Assembly (NCBI GenBank): GCA_964415525.1
Contig: CAYQAS010000044.1
Coordinates: 1-31,721 of the forward strand
Reading direction: 5' to 3'
Length of the DNA stretch: 31,721 nucleotides
From: CAZPUI01 sp964415525
GTDB lineage: Bacteria > Acidobacteriota > Holophagae > Holophagales > Holophagaceae
The notes under the pieces are model-generated. The model was not told where the DNA came from and ran no database searches. It saw only the letters and a program-made list of their open reading frames with translations. Position numbers and translations under genes: made by a program. Numbering within the stretch: the stretch's first letter is position 1; each line of letters begins with the position of its first letter. This document shows, piece after piece, positions 25,701 through 31,721 of the stretch.

Positions 25701-26125
25701 CCAGCGCCTCGGACCAGCGCCAGGCCCTGCGCGCCTGGCTCGCCCACGTCGCCCTCTGCGCTCAGAGCGAGACAGAGGCGCGTCAGGCCCTGCTGGTGGC
25801 GCCCAACGGGCGGATGCTCCTCCCCTTCCCGCCCCTGGCGCCCCAGGAGGCTGTGGACCGCCTGAAAGCCTGGGTCCGGGACATGGTCCTGGAACCCGCC
25901 ACCCGCCTGAGCCCCTTCGAAGCCCTCTTCGATGAAAAGGCCAAGCTGGACCATCCGGACTGGGTTTCGGCCCAGCTCGAGGGCGATCGCGCCTCCCTGT
26001 CGAGCCTGCGGGGCCCCCTGCCCTCCCGCACCATTCGGGACCTGGACGCAGAGCCCGACCTGGGCCCAGCCCAGAACCGCCTCACCCCCTTCCCCGCCCT
26101 CCAGGGCACCTGGAGCGAAGCGTGA
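22745..26125 (+). CDS. recC: Exodeoxyribonuclease V gamma subunit (RecC)
   Basis: This encodes 1126 residues, the usual size for RecC. The N-terminus (LHVFYASQIEDLVSQLAVDL, then VVPNPNVKDYLRATLARLFG) is characteristic, as are FLFGMGHMAPLYHQAL and IPCPNPGREAEVVASLVWDWV. The inactive helicase-like and nuclease-like folds carry no Walker A motif, as expected. RecC holds the RecBCD complex together, splits the DNA duplex and in known systems reads the Chi sequence. The stop codon overlaps the recB start (TGATG), which couples their translation. The ribosome site before the ATG is weak. Confidence 0.93.
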   Translation: MHLHPGLHVFYASQIEDLVSQLAVDLAYHRHDVGPWQPVSLVVPNPNVKDYLRATLARLFGASANLRFHFLEGFWRSHLDPDRHPLDRLSLEGVLLGLFQDATTFADAALGPLARYLEGDPRDLKAVQLAQRVARIFERLQLHRPDWLRHWEAPTPRPPRDLRDSPTADWQAALWRRVRTCLQASMPPREPLPQLLLDSDFQRFPGTVFLFGMGHMAPLYHQALACLGRTASVRLYLVAPCRESWDGERPERLGTREAEDPYQLETDRGSLLLQRWARPGREQLRLLNEVAQGDFLGKMEVPPSTGNLAALQTRILDPETPAEPLLAPDDTLRVIPCPNPGREAEVVASLVWDWVQACPGRRFSDITVLVPPTEEDAYLTHLREAFQGTHTIPWTRALGASRALKAQVEVAGLLFGLATGDLTRADLLRAATHPLLAAHWPEADPGAWASLCARAGIVSRLDASETEGTYREGGTWTWARGFQRLALGVFMKESPTPGGPVGGQEASALVASLGALARDLRILSHGRQTIGLWVDRAGAFLRGWLVPDPATAEESASQALTRLLKSLEGLRDLELPSHTAPCLDFQAFRALAMGAFEGLLGDQALSPGRGVQVGCYTPLRAVPSGALFLMGLGEGLFPTSTRPDPLDLLADAPRRAGDVSPTEQDRHLFLESLMSCRESLVLSWPCQDALTGERLEPSPLLRDLEEALGKEAWGHLLLPMQPRHRFDARQFSHLHPHPEPGILPSHHEEARREAELRWRGDALRAALGDRDLPLRLADWGPTAQGLGDLIPPLGPVFTQAPPLPTRVILSFQQLKAWLECPVQGGEAFRLHLAREGEEDPADVSDDPLDTPFLEAWALRRSAFWDTVADPTLPPAAALLARRACLEADARAPLSPMADAEITLEAGKIDAWRTQGMFPAPPAILRFGRGLARGAEGLPILDHAPVGFHLDLGQGPLPVCLEGASDPMLPDGTFVLLTDSALKSGKPSASDQRQALRAWLAHVALCAQSETEARQALLVAPNGRMLLPFPPLAPQEAVDRLKAWVRDMVLEPATRLSPFEALFDEKAKLDHPDWVSAQLEGDRASLSSLRGPLPSRTIRDLDAEPDLGPAQNRLTPFPALQGTWSEA

Positions 26126-29100
26126 TGATCCCGACCCGCCGCCTCGAAAAGCCCGACCTGGTGGCCGCCCTTCGCCATCCCCACGATGTCATCGAAGCCA
26201 GCGCCGGCACCGGCAAGACCTACACCCTGGAACGGCTGGTGGCGGATGCGGTACTTTCCGGCACTCGCCTGGAACGACTCCTGGTGGTGACCTTCACGGA
26301 CAAGGCCGCCCAGGAGCTGCGCACCCGCGTGCGCGCCTTCCTGGAAGGCATCCTCCAGGGCAGCCACCCTGAAGCCCCCGCTGACGCCCCCCTTGCCTGG
26401 GAGCTCGACGCCCAGGCCCTGGGTCGAGTCTCCGAGGCGCTGCGCAGCTTCGACCGCGCCACCCTGTCCACCATCCACGGCTTCTGCCGCACCATCCTGC
26501 AGGAAACGGCCCTGGCATCCGGCACCCTCTTCCAGCGGGAACTGGCCGACGAACGCGCCCTCTTTGGCCGCGCCTTCCGCCAGTGCCTCGCCCGGCGCTT
26601 CGCCATAGACCCCCAGGACCGTATCCTCCTGCAGGCCGCCTGCGCTGCGGGCTGGTCCATGGAGGACCTGGAGGATCTGCTCTGGCAGGCCCATTCCGAT
26701 GGGGGCGAACTCATGCCCCGTCCCCAGGACTGGGAAATGGCCAGGGCCAACTGGGACCTGACCCCCGACGATGCCGACGCCATCCTGGCCACCTGGAAGG
26801 CGGTCAAGGTGCACGCCAGCACACACAAGTCCGCGGCCGAAAGCCTGTCCCGCCTGCTGGGCCTCCTCGCGAACCCGAACCTTCCCTGCTTCGAAGTGGC
26901 CCTGGGCTGGAAGGACATCGGCACCGGCCCCCTGGGCAAGGCGTGCGAGAAGGTCCTGGCCACCGAGGTCGATCCCGGTCCGGCCCTGCGCCTGGCGCAG
27001 GTCATGCGCCCCCTGGTGGAGGCCGCACCCACGCCGGAATCCGTGCTAGCCCACGCCTTCCTGCCCGCCCTGCGCGAAGCCGTGGACCACCTCTGTCAGA
27101 CGGAGGGGCTCTTTACCTTCAGCGCCATGATCCAGGACGTCGCCAACGCCCTGGAGGGCCCGAATGGGGATGCCCTGGCCGCTCGCATCGCCGCCCGCTA
27201 CGACCTGGCCTTGGTGGACGAGTTCCAGGACACGGACCCTCGCCAGTGGGCCATTTTCCGTCGCCTGTTCCGGGACACGGGCCGCCTGGTCCTCATCGGC
27301 GACCCCAAGCAAGCCATCTATGGCTTCCGGGGCGGCGACCTCGCCACCTACCGTGCCGCCTGCGCGGACCTGCTGCAGGAGCGTCCGCCCCTGCGACTGG
27401 AGCGGAATTTCCGCAGCACCCCCGAGGTCATCGACGCCTACAACCACATCCTGGCGGGGATGTTCACAGATGCGGGGGCCTACCCCGCCCCCGTGGGCTG
27501 CGGGCGCCCCGACCTGCGAGCCACCGTAGACGGTGCGGGGATCATCCCCGTGGACCTCCTCTGGGTGGACACCACCTCTGGGGGTACCCGCCTCTGGAAG
27601 CAGGTGGCCCGCGCCCTGGCCCGCCACCTCAAGGGCCTGAAGGAGGCCCGCATCCAGTTCGGTGCCCCCGGCAAGACGCGCACCCTGGGCTACGGCGACA
27701 TGCAGGTGCTGGTGGGCAAGAAGGGCGAAGGCGAGCTGGTGGCCCGGGCTCTGCGCGCAGAGGGCATCCCAACCGCTTTCTACAAGCAGAAGGCCCTACT
27801 GCGCACCTTGGAAGCCCAGGAGTGGCTGGACCTCCTGCGGGCCGTGGCGGATCCCCAGAATCGCAGCCGCCAGGCCCGGGCCCTGCTCACCCGATTCTTC
27901 GCCTGCGGCCTTCAGGATCTCCGGGGCCTCGCAGAGCTTCCCGAGGACCACCCCGCCATCGCCTTCCTGATGGAAGGTCAGGCCCTGGCCCGCACAGGCC
28001 ACCTGGAGGATCTGCCGGGCTTCCTGCTGGAGGCCTCAGGCCTGCCCGGGAGGCTCCTGCTCTGCCAGCAGGGCCTGCGCGCCCTGGTGAACTTCCGCCA
28101 CCTCGGGGAGGTGCTGGCCCAGCGGGCCCGCCAGGGCCTGGAGCTGGACGATCTGATACGTCAGTTGGACCGATGGGTGCGGGACCTGGAAGGGGCCCCG
28201 TCCGAGGACGGCGACCTGCAGCGCCTGGAAGGCGAAGGAGACGCCGTGCAGATCCTCACCCTGCACGCTTCCAAGGGCCTGGAGGCCCCCATCGTCGTAC
28301 CTTTCGCCTTCGGCAAGGGGGCTTCCTCGGCCCTGCACCGCTACCACGCGGACCGGAAACGCCGAGTCCACCTCGGGACCCTGCCCACCTGGGCCGGCAA
28401 TGACGACGGGACCCTCGTGTGCAACCTCACTGCCCGAGAGGACGACGAGGAACGCCAACGCCTGCTTTACGTCGGCCTCACCCGCGCCCAGGCCAAACTG
28501 GTCCTCTTCGTCTTCGACCAACGCAACAAGGACGGCAGCGGCAAACGCCTGGATGGCCCCTACGAGGTGCTGAATCGGCGTCTGCGGGATATGGAGCACG
28601 TCCCGGCGCACCTTTTCACCCGCGTTGACCTCCCCTGGACCCACCTCAGCAGGCTAGAGGAGCCGCCCGCCCCAGACCTCGCGGGGCTCGAACTGCCGAC
28701 CCCACCCGAGGGCTGGACGCCCGATTTCGAGGCCCTCCGCCGTCAGGCCCGCCCCTGGATCACCACCTCCTTCACCGCCCTCCATGACCGCCTGGGCGGC
28801 GACGAGGCCCTGGAAACCCGGGGGGACCAGGACCAGCCGGGCCTGCCTCCGCCGCCGGCAGACCTGCCTCGAGGCACCCATGTGGGCCAAGCCCTGCACG
28901 AACTGCTGGAATGGGTCGATCTGGATGAGGTGGCGAGCGCAAACGCGGCCATTTGGTCCACCCGGCCCGAGGTCCAAGGCCAGGTGCTGGACACCCTCGC
29001 CCTCCACGGCCTGGAGGCCCGCTTCGCACCTCGGATCACGGAGCTGGTCCACCATGCCCTGACGAGCCCTCTCGGCCCCGTGCCCCCCCTCGTCCAAGCG

Positions 29101-29496
29101 AATCATGTGCTGCGGGAACTGGACTTCCACGCCCGCTTCACCGAAGGCCACCCGGACCTCCTGAAGGGCTCCATCGACGCGCTCTTCGAGACCGACGGCC
29201 GAGCCTACATCCTGGACTGGAAGAGCAACCACCTGGCGGACTACGGTCCCCAGGCCCTGGATGCCTGTGTCCAAGCCAGCTACCGCCTCCAGGCCCAGGT
29301 CTACACCCAGGCGACCCTCGCCTTCCTGGGCATCGAGGATGAAGACGGCTACGTCCAGCGCTTCGGGGGCATCCTCTACGTGTTCCTGCGGGGCCTGCCG
29401 AACGAAGGCGTCTGGTTCCTCAAGCCCACGTGGGCCGAGGTCCAGGTCTGGAAGCATGAACTGGCCGTCCTTCACGGCGAAGTCGTCCGGGGATGA
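26125..29496 (+). CDS. recB: Exodeoxyribonuclease V beta subunit (RecB)
   Basis: This encodes 1123 residues from the ATG in the TGATG overlap; a GTG one codon earlier is the alternative. UvrD-type helicase motifs are intact: Walker A EASAGTGKTY (24-33), Walker B VDEFQDTD (Asp365-Glu366), GDPKQAIYGFRGGD, LHASKGLEAPIVV and LLYVGLTRAQAKL. The C-terminal nuclease domain keeps Asp1018 (GSIDALF), Asp1031 and Lys1033 (LDWKSN), with the same spacing as Asp1067/Asp1080/Lys1082 of the E. coli protein. It is the 3'-5' helicase and the only nuclease of RecBCD, acting in double-strand break repair and degradation of foreign linear DNA. Confidence 0.95.
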   Translation: MIPTRRLEKPDLVAALRHPHDVIEASAGTGKTYTLERLVADAVLSGTRLERLLVVTFTDKAAQELRTRVRAFLEGILQGSHPEAPADAPLAWELDAQALGRVSEALRSFDRATLSTIHGFCRTILQETALASGTLFQRELADERALFGRAFRQCLARRFAIDPQDRILLQAACAAGWSMEDLEDLLWQAHSDGGELMPRPQDWEMARANWDLTPDDADAILATWKAVKVHASTHKSAAESLSRLLGLLANPNLPCFEVALGWKDIGTGPLGKACEKVLATEVDPGPALRLAQVMRPLVEAAPTPESVLAHAFLPALREAVDHLCQTEGLFTFSAMIQDVANALEGPNGDALAARIAARYDLALVDEFQDTDPRQWAIFRRLFRDTGRLVLIGDPKQAIYGFRGGDLATYRAACADLLQERPPLRLERNFRSTPEVIDAYNHILAGMFTDAGAYPAPVGCGRPDLRATVDGAGIIPVDLLWVDTTSGGTRLWKQVARALARHLKGLKEARIQFGAPGKTRTLGYGDMQVLVGKKGEGELVARALRAEGIPTAFYKQKALLRTLEAQEWLDLLRAVADPQNRSRQARALLTRFFACGLQDLRGLAELPEDHPAIAFLMEGQALARTGHLEDLPGFLLEASGLPGRLLLCQQGLRALVNFRHLGEVLAQRARQGLELDDLIRQLDRWVRDLEGAPSEDGDLQRLEGEGDAVQILTLHASKGLEAPIVVPFAFGKGASSALHRYHADRKRRVHLGTLPTWAGNDDGTLVCNLTAREDDEERQRLLYVGLTRAQAKLVLFVFDQRNKDGSGKRLDGPYEVLNRRLRDMEHVPAHLFTRVDLPWTHLSRLEEPPAPDLAGLELPTPPEGWTPDFEALRRQARPWITTSFTALHDRLGGDEALETRGDQDQPGLPPPPADLPRGTHVGQALHELLEWVDLDEVASANAAIWSTRPEVQGQVLDTLALHGLEARFAPRITELVHHALTSPLGPVPPLVQANHVLRELDFHARFTEGHPDLLKGSIDALFETDGRAYILDWKSNHLADYGPQALDACVQASYRLQAQVYTQATLAFLGIEDEDGYVQRFGGILYVFLRGLPNEGVWFLKPTWAEVQVWKHELAVLHGEVVRG

Positions 29497-29530
29497 TCCC
29501 CTCCACGCAGGTTTGGTGCTGAGAACAGAC

Positions 29531-31423
29531 ATGGTTGGCTTTCTTGATTCATCCTCCGAGGCCATGCACACCAGGGAAGCCATCCCCCTGCTCGAAACCC
29601 TGGGCCTGGATCCTGCCCTTGCGGAGGTGGCGAGGGAAGTGGCAGGCATGGCCGAGGAGTCCTGCCGGAAGGAGGCCTTCTGGCTGCTGCTGGCCCTTCT
29701 GGCCCACCAGGCCCAGGGCCACACTCGCTTCCCCCTGGACGGTACAGCTTCGGGGCCCCTCCAGGCGAGGTTGCCCCAGGGCGAGGCGCTACACCGTCTG
29801 CTACAGGCCCCCGGCATGGTGGCCCTGCTGGGACCCGAGGGTAGCGAGCGCCCCCTGCAACTGGGCTCAGGCTGGCTGGCGTCCCACCGGCTCGCCCGAT
29901 CCGAGGCCTCCCTGCGCCATCGGATCGCCGAACTCGCTGCCCGTCCGCGTCTGGACCTGGCGCCCGCCCAGGCGGTGTTGGATGCCCCGACCTCTCTCAA
30001 CGAACAGCAGCGGGCGGCCGTGGCCCTTGCCCTCCAGGCGCCCCTAGCGCTGGTGACTGGTGGCCCCGGCACTGGAAAAACCTCCATCGTCGTGGCCATC
30101 CTGCGAGCGCTGCAACGCATACCCGAGCCTCCGGCCCTGGACCGCATTCTCCTCACCGCTCCCACGGGCAAGGCCGCCCAGCGCATGGGCGAAGCCATCC
30201 GGAAGGGATTGGCCCGCATCCCTTCCCCTTCGGACTTGGATCGGGCGCTGCTAAAGCAGGCCCCGGACCCCCGCACCCTCCATCGGGCCCTGGGCTACCA
30301 CCCCGGCGAGGGGCGCTTCCGCCAGCACGCCGGGGCCCCTCTGGGCGCTGACGTGGTGATCGTGGACGAAAGCTCCATGATCGGCCAGGAGCTCATGGAG
30401 GCCCTCCTCCTGGCCCTGCCCACCGGGGCGCGCCTGGTGCTGCTGGGGGATGCCGACCAGTTGCCTTCGGTGGATCCTGGGGCAGTCTTCCGGGACCTGC
30501 TGGCCGGGTGGCAAGATCGGGTCGTGCGCCTCACCCAGAGCTACCGAATGGACCCCCAGGATCCCGCCGGTCGCCACATCTACATCCAGTCCCAACGGAT
30601 CAACGATCCCGCTCGACACTTGGAGTTAGGACAGAAGGATGGGATCCAGCCCCTGGCTCCGTGCCTTCCCGTGGCCGACCTTCTGGCCCGAGAAGGGGTG
30701 GTGCAGGTGGCACCCGGCCCTGATCGTCCGGCCTGGATGGTGAGATTCCTGGACGCCTGGCTGGGGACCTTTCTGAGACAGGGCCGCAGCGGATCCGCTT
30801 GGCGGGATCGCGTCACCCGCCCCCTGGTCCACCACTGGGGCGAGTGGGCCCCTGGCGATGAGGCCCAAGCCCTGGATCTGATGCGACACTACGACCGCTT
30901 CCGCCTACTCTGCCCCATTAACGAGGGGCCGGAGCTGAGCGGCGTGGATCCCCTGAACCGCCACCTTCATACCCGCGTGCTTGAAGCCGCCGCCGGCCGC
31001 CTGGAAGGCAGCCCACGCTTCCTGGCCGGTGAACCGGTGATGGTTCAGGCCAATGACCCCAGCCGCGGCCTCTTCAACGGAGATCAGGGCGTTGTGCTGC
31101 CCGTCTGTCGTGAGGGTCGCCACCCCCATCTGGAGGTCTTCTTCCCTCGAGCGGCGTCTCTGGTGAGTTTCCCCCTGGCCGCCATTCAGGATGGCCTGGA
31201 CCTCTGCTACGCCATGACCATCCACAAGTCCCAAGGCTCCGAGTTCGAGACCTTGGCCCTGGTCCTCCCCTCATGTGACCACCCCGCCCTCAGCCGGGAA
31301 ATCCTCTATACCGCCCTCACACGGGCCAAGAAGCAGGTTTTCATCATCGGAACACCTGAAGCCCTGGAGGCAGGGTGCCAACGCTTCCTGCCCCGCGTCA
31401 CGGGACTTTGCACGCGTGGATAG
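29531..31423 (+). CDS. recD: Exodeoxyribonuclease V alpha subunit (RecD)
   Basis: This encodes 630 residues from the ATG at 29531; in-frame TTG and GTG codons at 29513-29518 are possible starts, and no strong ribosome site decides. Length is close to E. coli RecD (608). Superfamily 1 helicase motifs are complete: Walker A GGPGTGKT (177-184), APTGKAAQRM, VIVDESSMIG (Asp279-Glu280), LLGDADQLPSVDPGAVF, LTQSYRM, AMTIHKSQGSEF and LYTALTRAKKQV. It is the fast 5'-3' motor of RecBCD. The gap from recB is 34 bases, so the three genes form one unit. Confidence 0.95.
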   Translation: MVGFLDSSSEAMHTREAIPLLETLGLDPALAEVAREVAGMAEESCRKEAFWLLLALLAHQAQGHTRFPLDGTASGPLQARLPQGEALHRLLQAPGMVALLGPEGSERPLQLGSGWLASHRLARSEASLRHRIAELAARPRLDLAPAQAVLDAPTSLNEQQRAAVALALQAPLALVTGGPGTGKTSIVVAILRALQRIPEPPALDRILLTAPTGKAAQRMGEAIRKGLARIPSPSDLDRALLKQAPDPRTLHRALGYHPGEGRFRQHAGAPLGADVVIVDESSMIGQELMEALLLALPTGARLVLLGDADQLPSVDPGAVFRDLLAGWQDRVVRLTQSYRMDPQDPAGRHIYIQSQRINDPARHLELGQKDGIQPLAPCLPVADLLAREGVVQVAPGPDRPAWMVRFLDAWLGTFLRQGRSGSAWRDRVTRPLVHHWGEWAPGDEAQALDLMRHYDRFRLLCPINEGPELSGVDPLNRHLHTRVLEAAAGRLEGSPRFLAGEPVMVQANDPSRGLFNGDQGVVLPVCREGRHPHLEVFFPRAASLVSFPLAAIQDGLDLCYAMTIHKSQGSEFETLALVLPSCDHPALSREILYTALTRAKKQVFIIGTPEALEAGCQRFLPRVTGLCTRG

Positions 31424-31657
31424 GGATGCATTTGGGTCTTCCGGCAAGCCGTGAGGCGAGCATGACGGCAAGAGACCTGAGATGCAGAAACGGACGCGCC
31501 ACCAGTGAGTTGTTTGCGCCAATAACGAAAGAGCGCATTCGACAGCGGCAATCTTTCTGTATCACGCGCCTAATTTAGCAGGCAGGTTACCCAAAAACAG
31601 AACGATAAGCACTCGATCCTCGCATCGTCTCTTTCGGCGGTCATGACGCTCAAACAG
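31424..31657. other. Non-coding right flank after recD
   Basis: Sequence becomes noticeably more AT-rich past about 31490. I see no gene with a ribosome site. It may be the upstream region of a gene beyond the window edge. Confidence 0.4.
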
Positions 31658-31669
31658 GCACATATGTGC
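31658..31669. promoter_or_regulatory. Perfect 12-bp palindrome GCACATATGTGC
   Basis: An isolated perfect palindrome in AT-richer non-coding DNA 12 bases before the hairpin at 31681. It could be a regulator site for a gene outside the window. There is no second copy to support this. Confidence 0.25.
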
Positions 31670-31680
31670 AGGTACAGGAA

Positions 31681-31704
31681 CGCCCCCGAAGTACTTCGGG
31701 GGCG
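31681..31704. terminator. Strong hairpin, probable terminator
   Basis: A perfect 24-base palindrome (10-bp CGCCCCCGAA/TTCGGGGGCG arms around GTAC) followed on the plus strand by TGTGTTGATGTT. The T run is interrupted, so termination efficiency is uncertain. It lies 257 bases after recD, and could instead serve a convergent gene beyond the right edge, for which the minus-strand side continues TTCCTGT. Confidence 0.6.
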
Positions 31705-31721
31705 TGTGTTGATGTTAACGT

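Noticed and set aside
1..31721. CRISPR arrays, tRNA or rRNA genes and prophage genes.
   Set aside because: I looked for regularly spaced repeats, tRNA cloverleaf arms and phage structural motifs and found none that hold up.

Overview
The window is 31.7 kb of mostly very GC-rich, tightly packed bacterial DNA. Gene content points to a free-living Gram-negative heterotroph: many exported glycosidases and peptidases, S9 and M61 peptidases with signal peptides, LacI-type sugar control, and a full RecC-RecB-RecD set. Acidobacteriota (Holophaga/Geothrix-like) is my best guess. It rests on gene content and codon bias only, as there is no rRNA or other marker here.

Layout. (1) 1-1500 is an AT-richer accessory edge. 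It holds one small minus-strand gene for a cysteine-rich peptide with a lanthipeptide-type leader ending in Gly-Gly, its terminator, and a frameshifted remnant of an IS66 transposase. (2) 1565-8441 is a minus-strand block: a 1026-residue exported GH127-type beta-L-arabinofuranosidase with LamG-like and Ig-like modules, an M61 peptidase with a PDZ domain, and an exported aldose 1-epimerase. (3) 8464-19730 is a plus-strand block: GH51 alpha-L-arabinofuranosidase, M24 Xaa-Pro peptidase, a second GH127, S9 prolyl-oligopeptidase-type peptidase, a duplicated HEXXH protein of unknown family, and a GH27 enzyme. From the M24 gene to the GH27 gene the junctions are 2-4 bases or overlap, so this is one operon. 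(4) 19769-22383 carries a small transaldolase/fructose-6-phosphate aldolase, a HAD phosphatase and a LacI regulator. (5) 22745-31423 is recC-recB-recD.

How it may work together. Three near-identical palindromes of the form TGNAACCGGTTNCA lie on core promoters: one at the first GH127 gene and two at the divergent epimerase/GH51 promoters. The LacI protein encoded at the end of the cluster is the obvious candidate to bind them. The enzyme set (alpha- and beta-L-arabinofuranosidases, GH27, and proline-directed peptidases) matches the sugar and peptide bonds of plant hydroxyproline-rich glycoproteins such as extensins: beta-L-Araf chains on Hyp capped by alpha-L-Araf, galactose on Ser, and a Pro/Hyp-rich backbone. 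I propose a co-regulated glycoprotein-utilisation locus that strips both glycan and peptide. The duplicated zincin is its uncharacterised part. The proposal is inference; the gene families and operators are read from the sequence.
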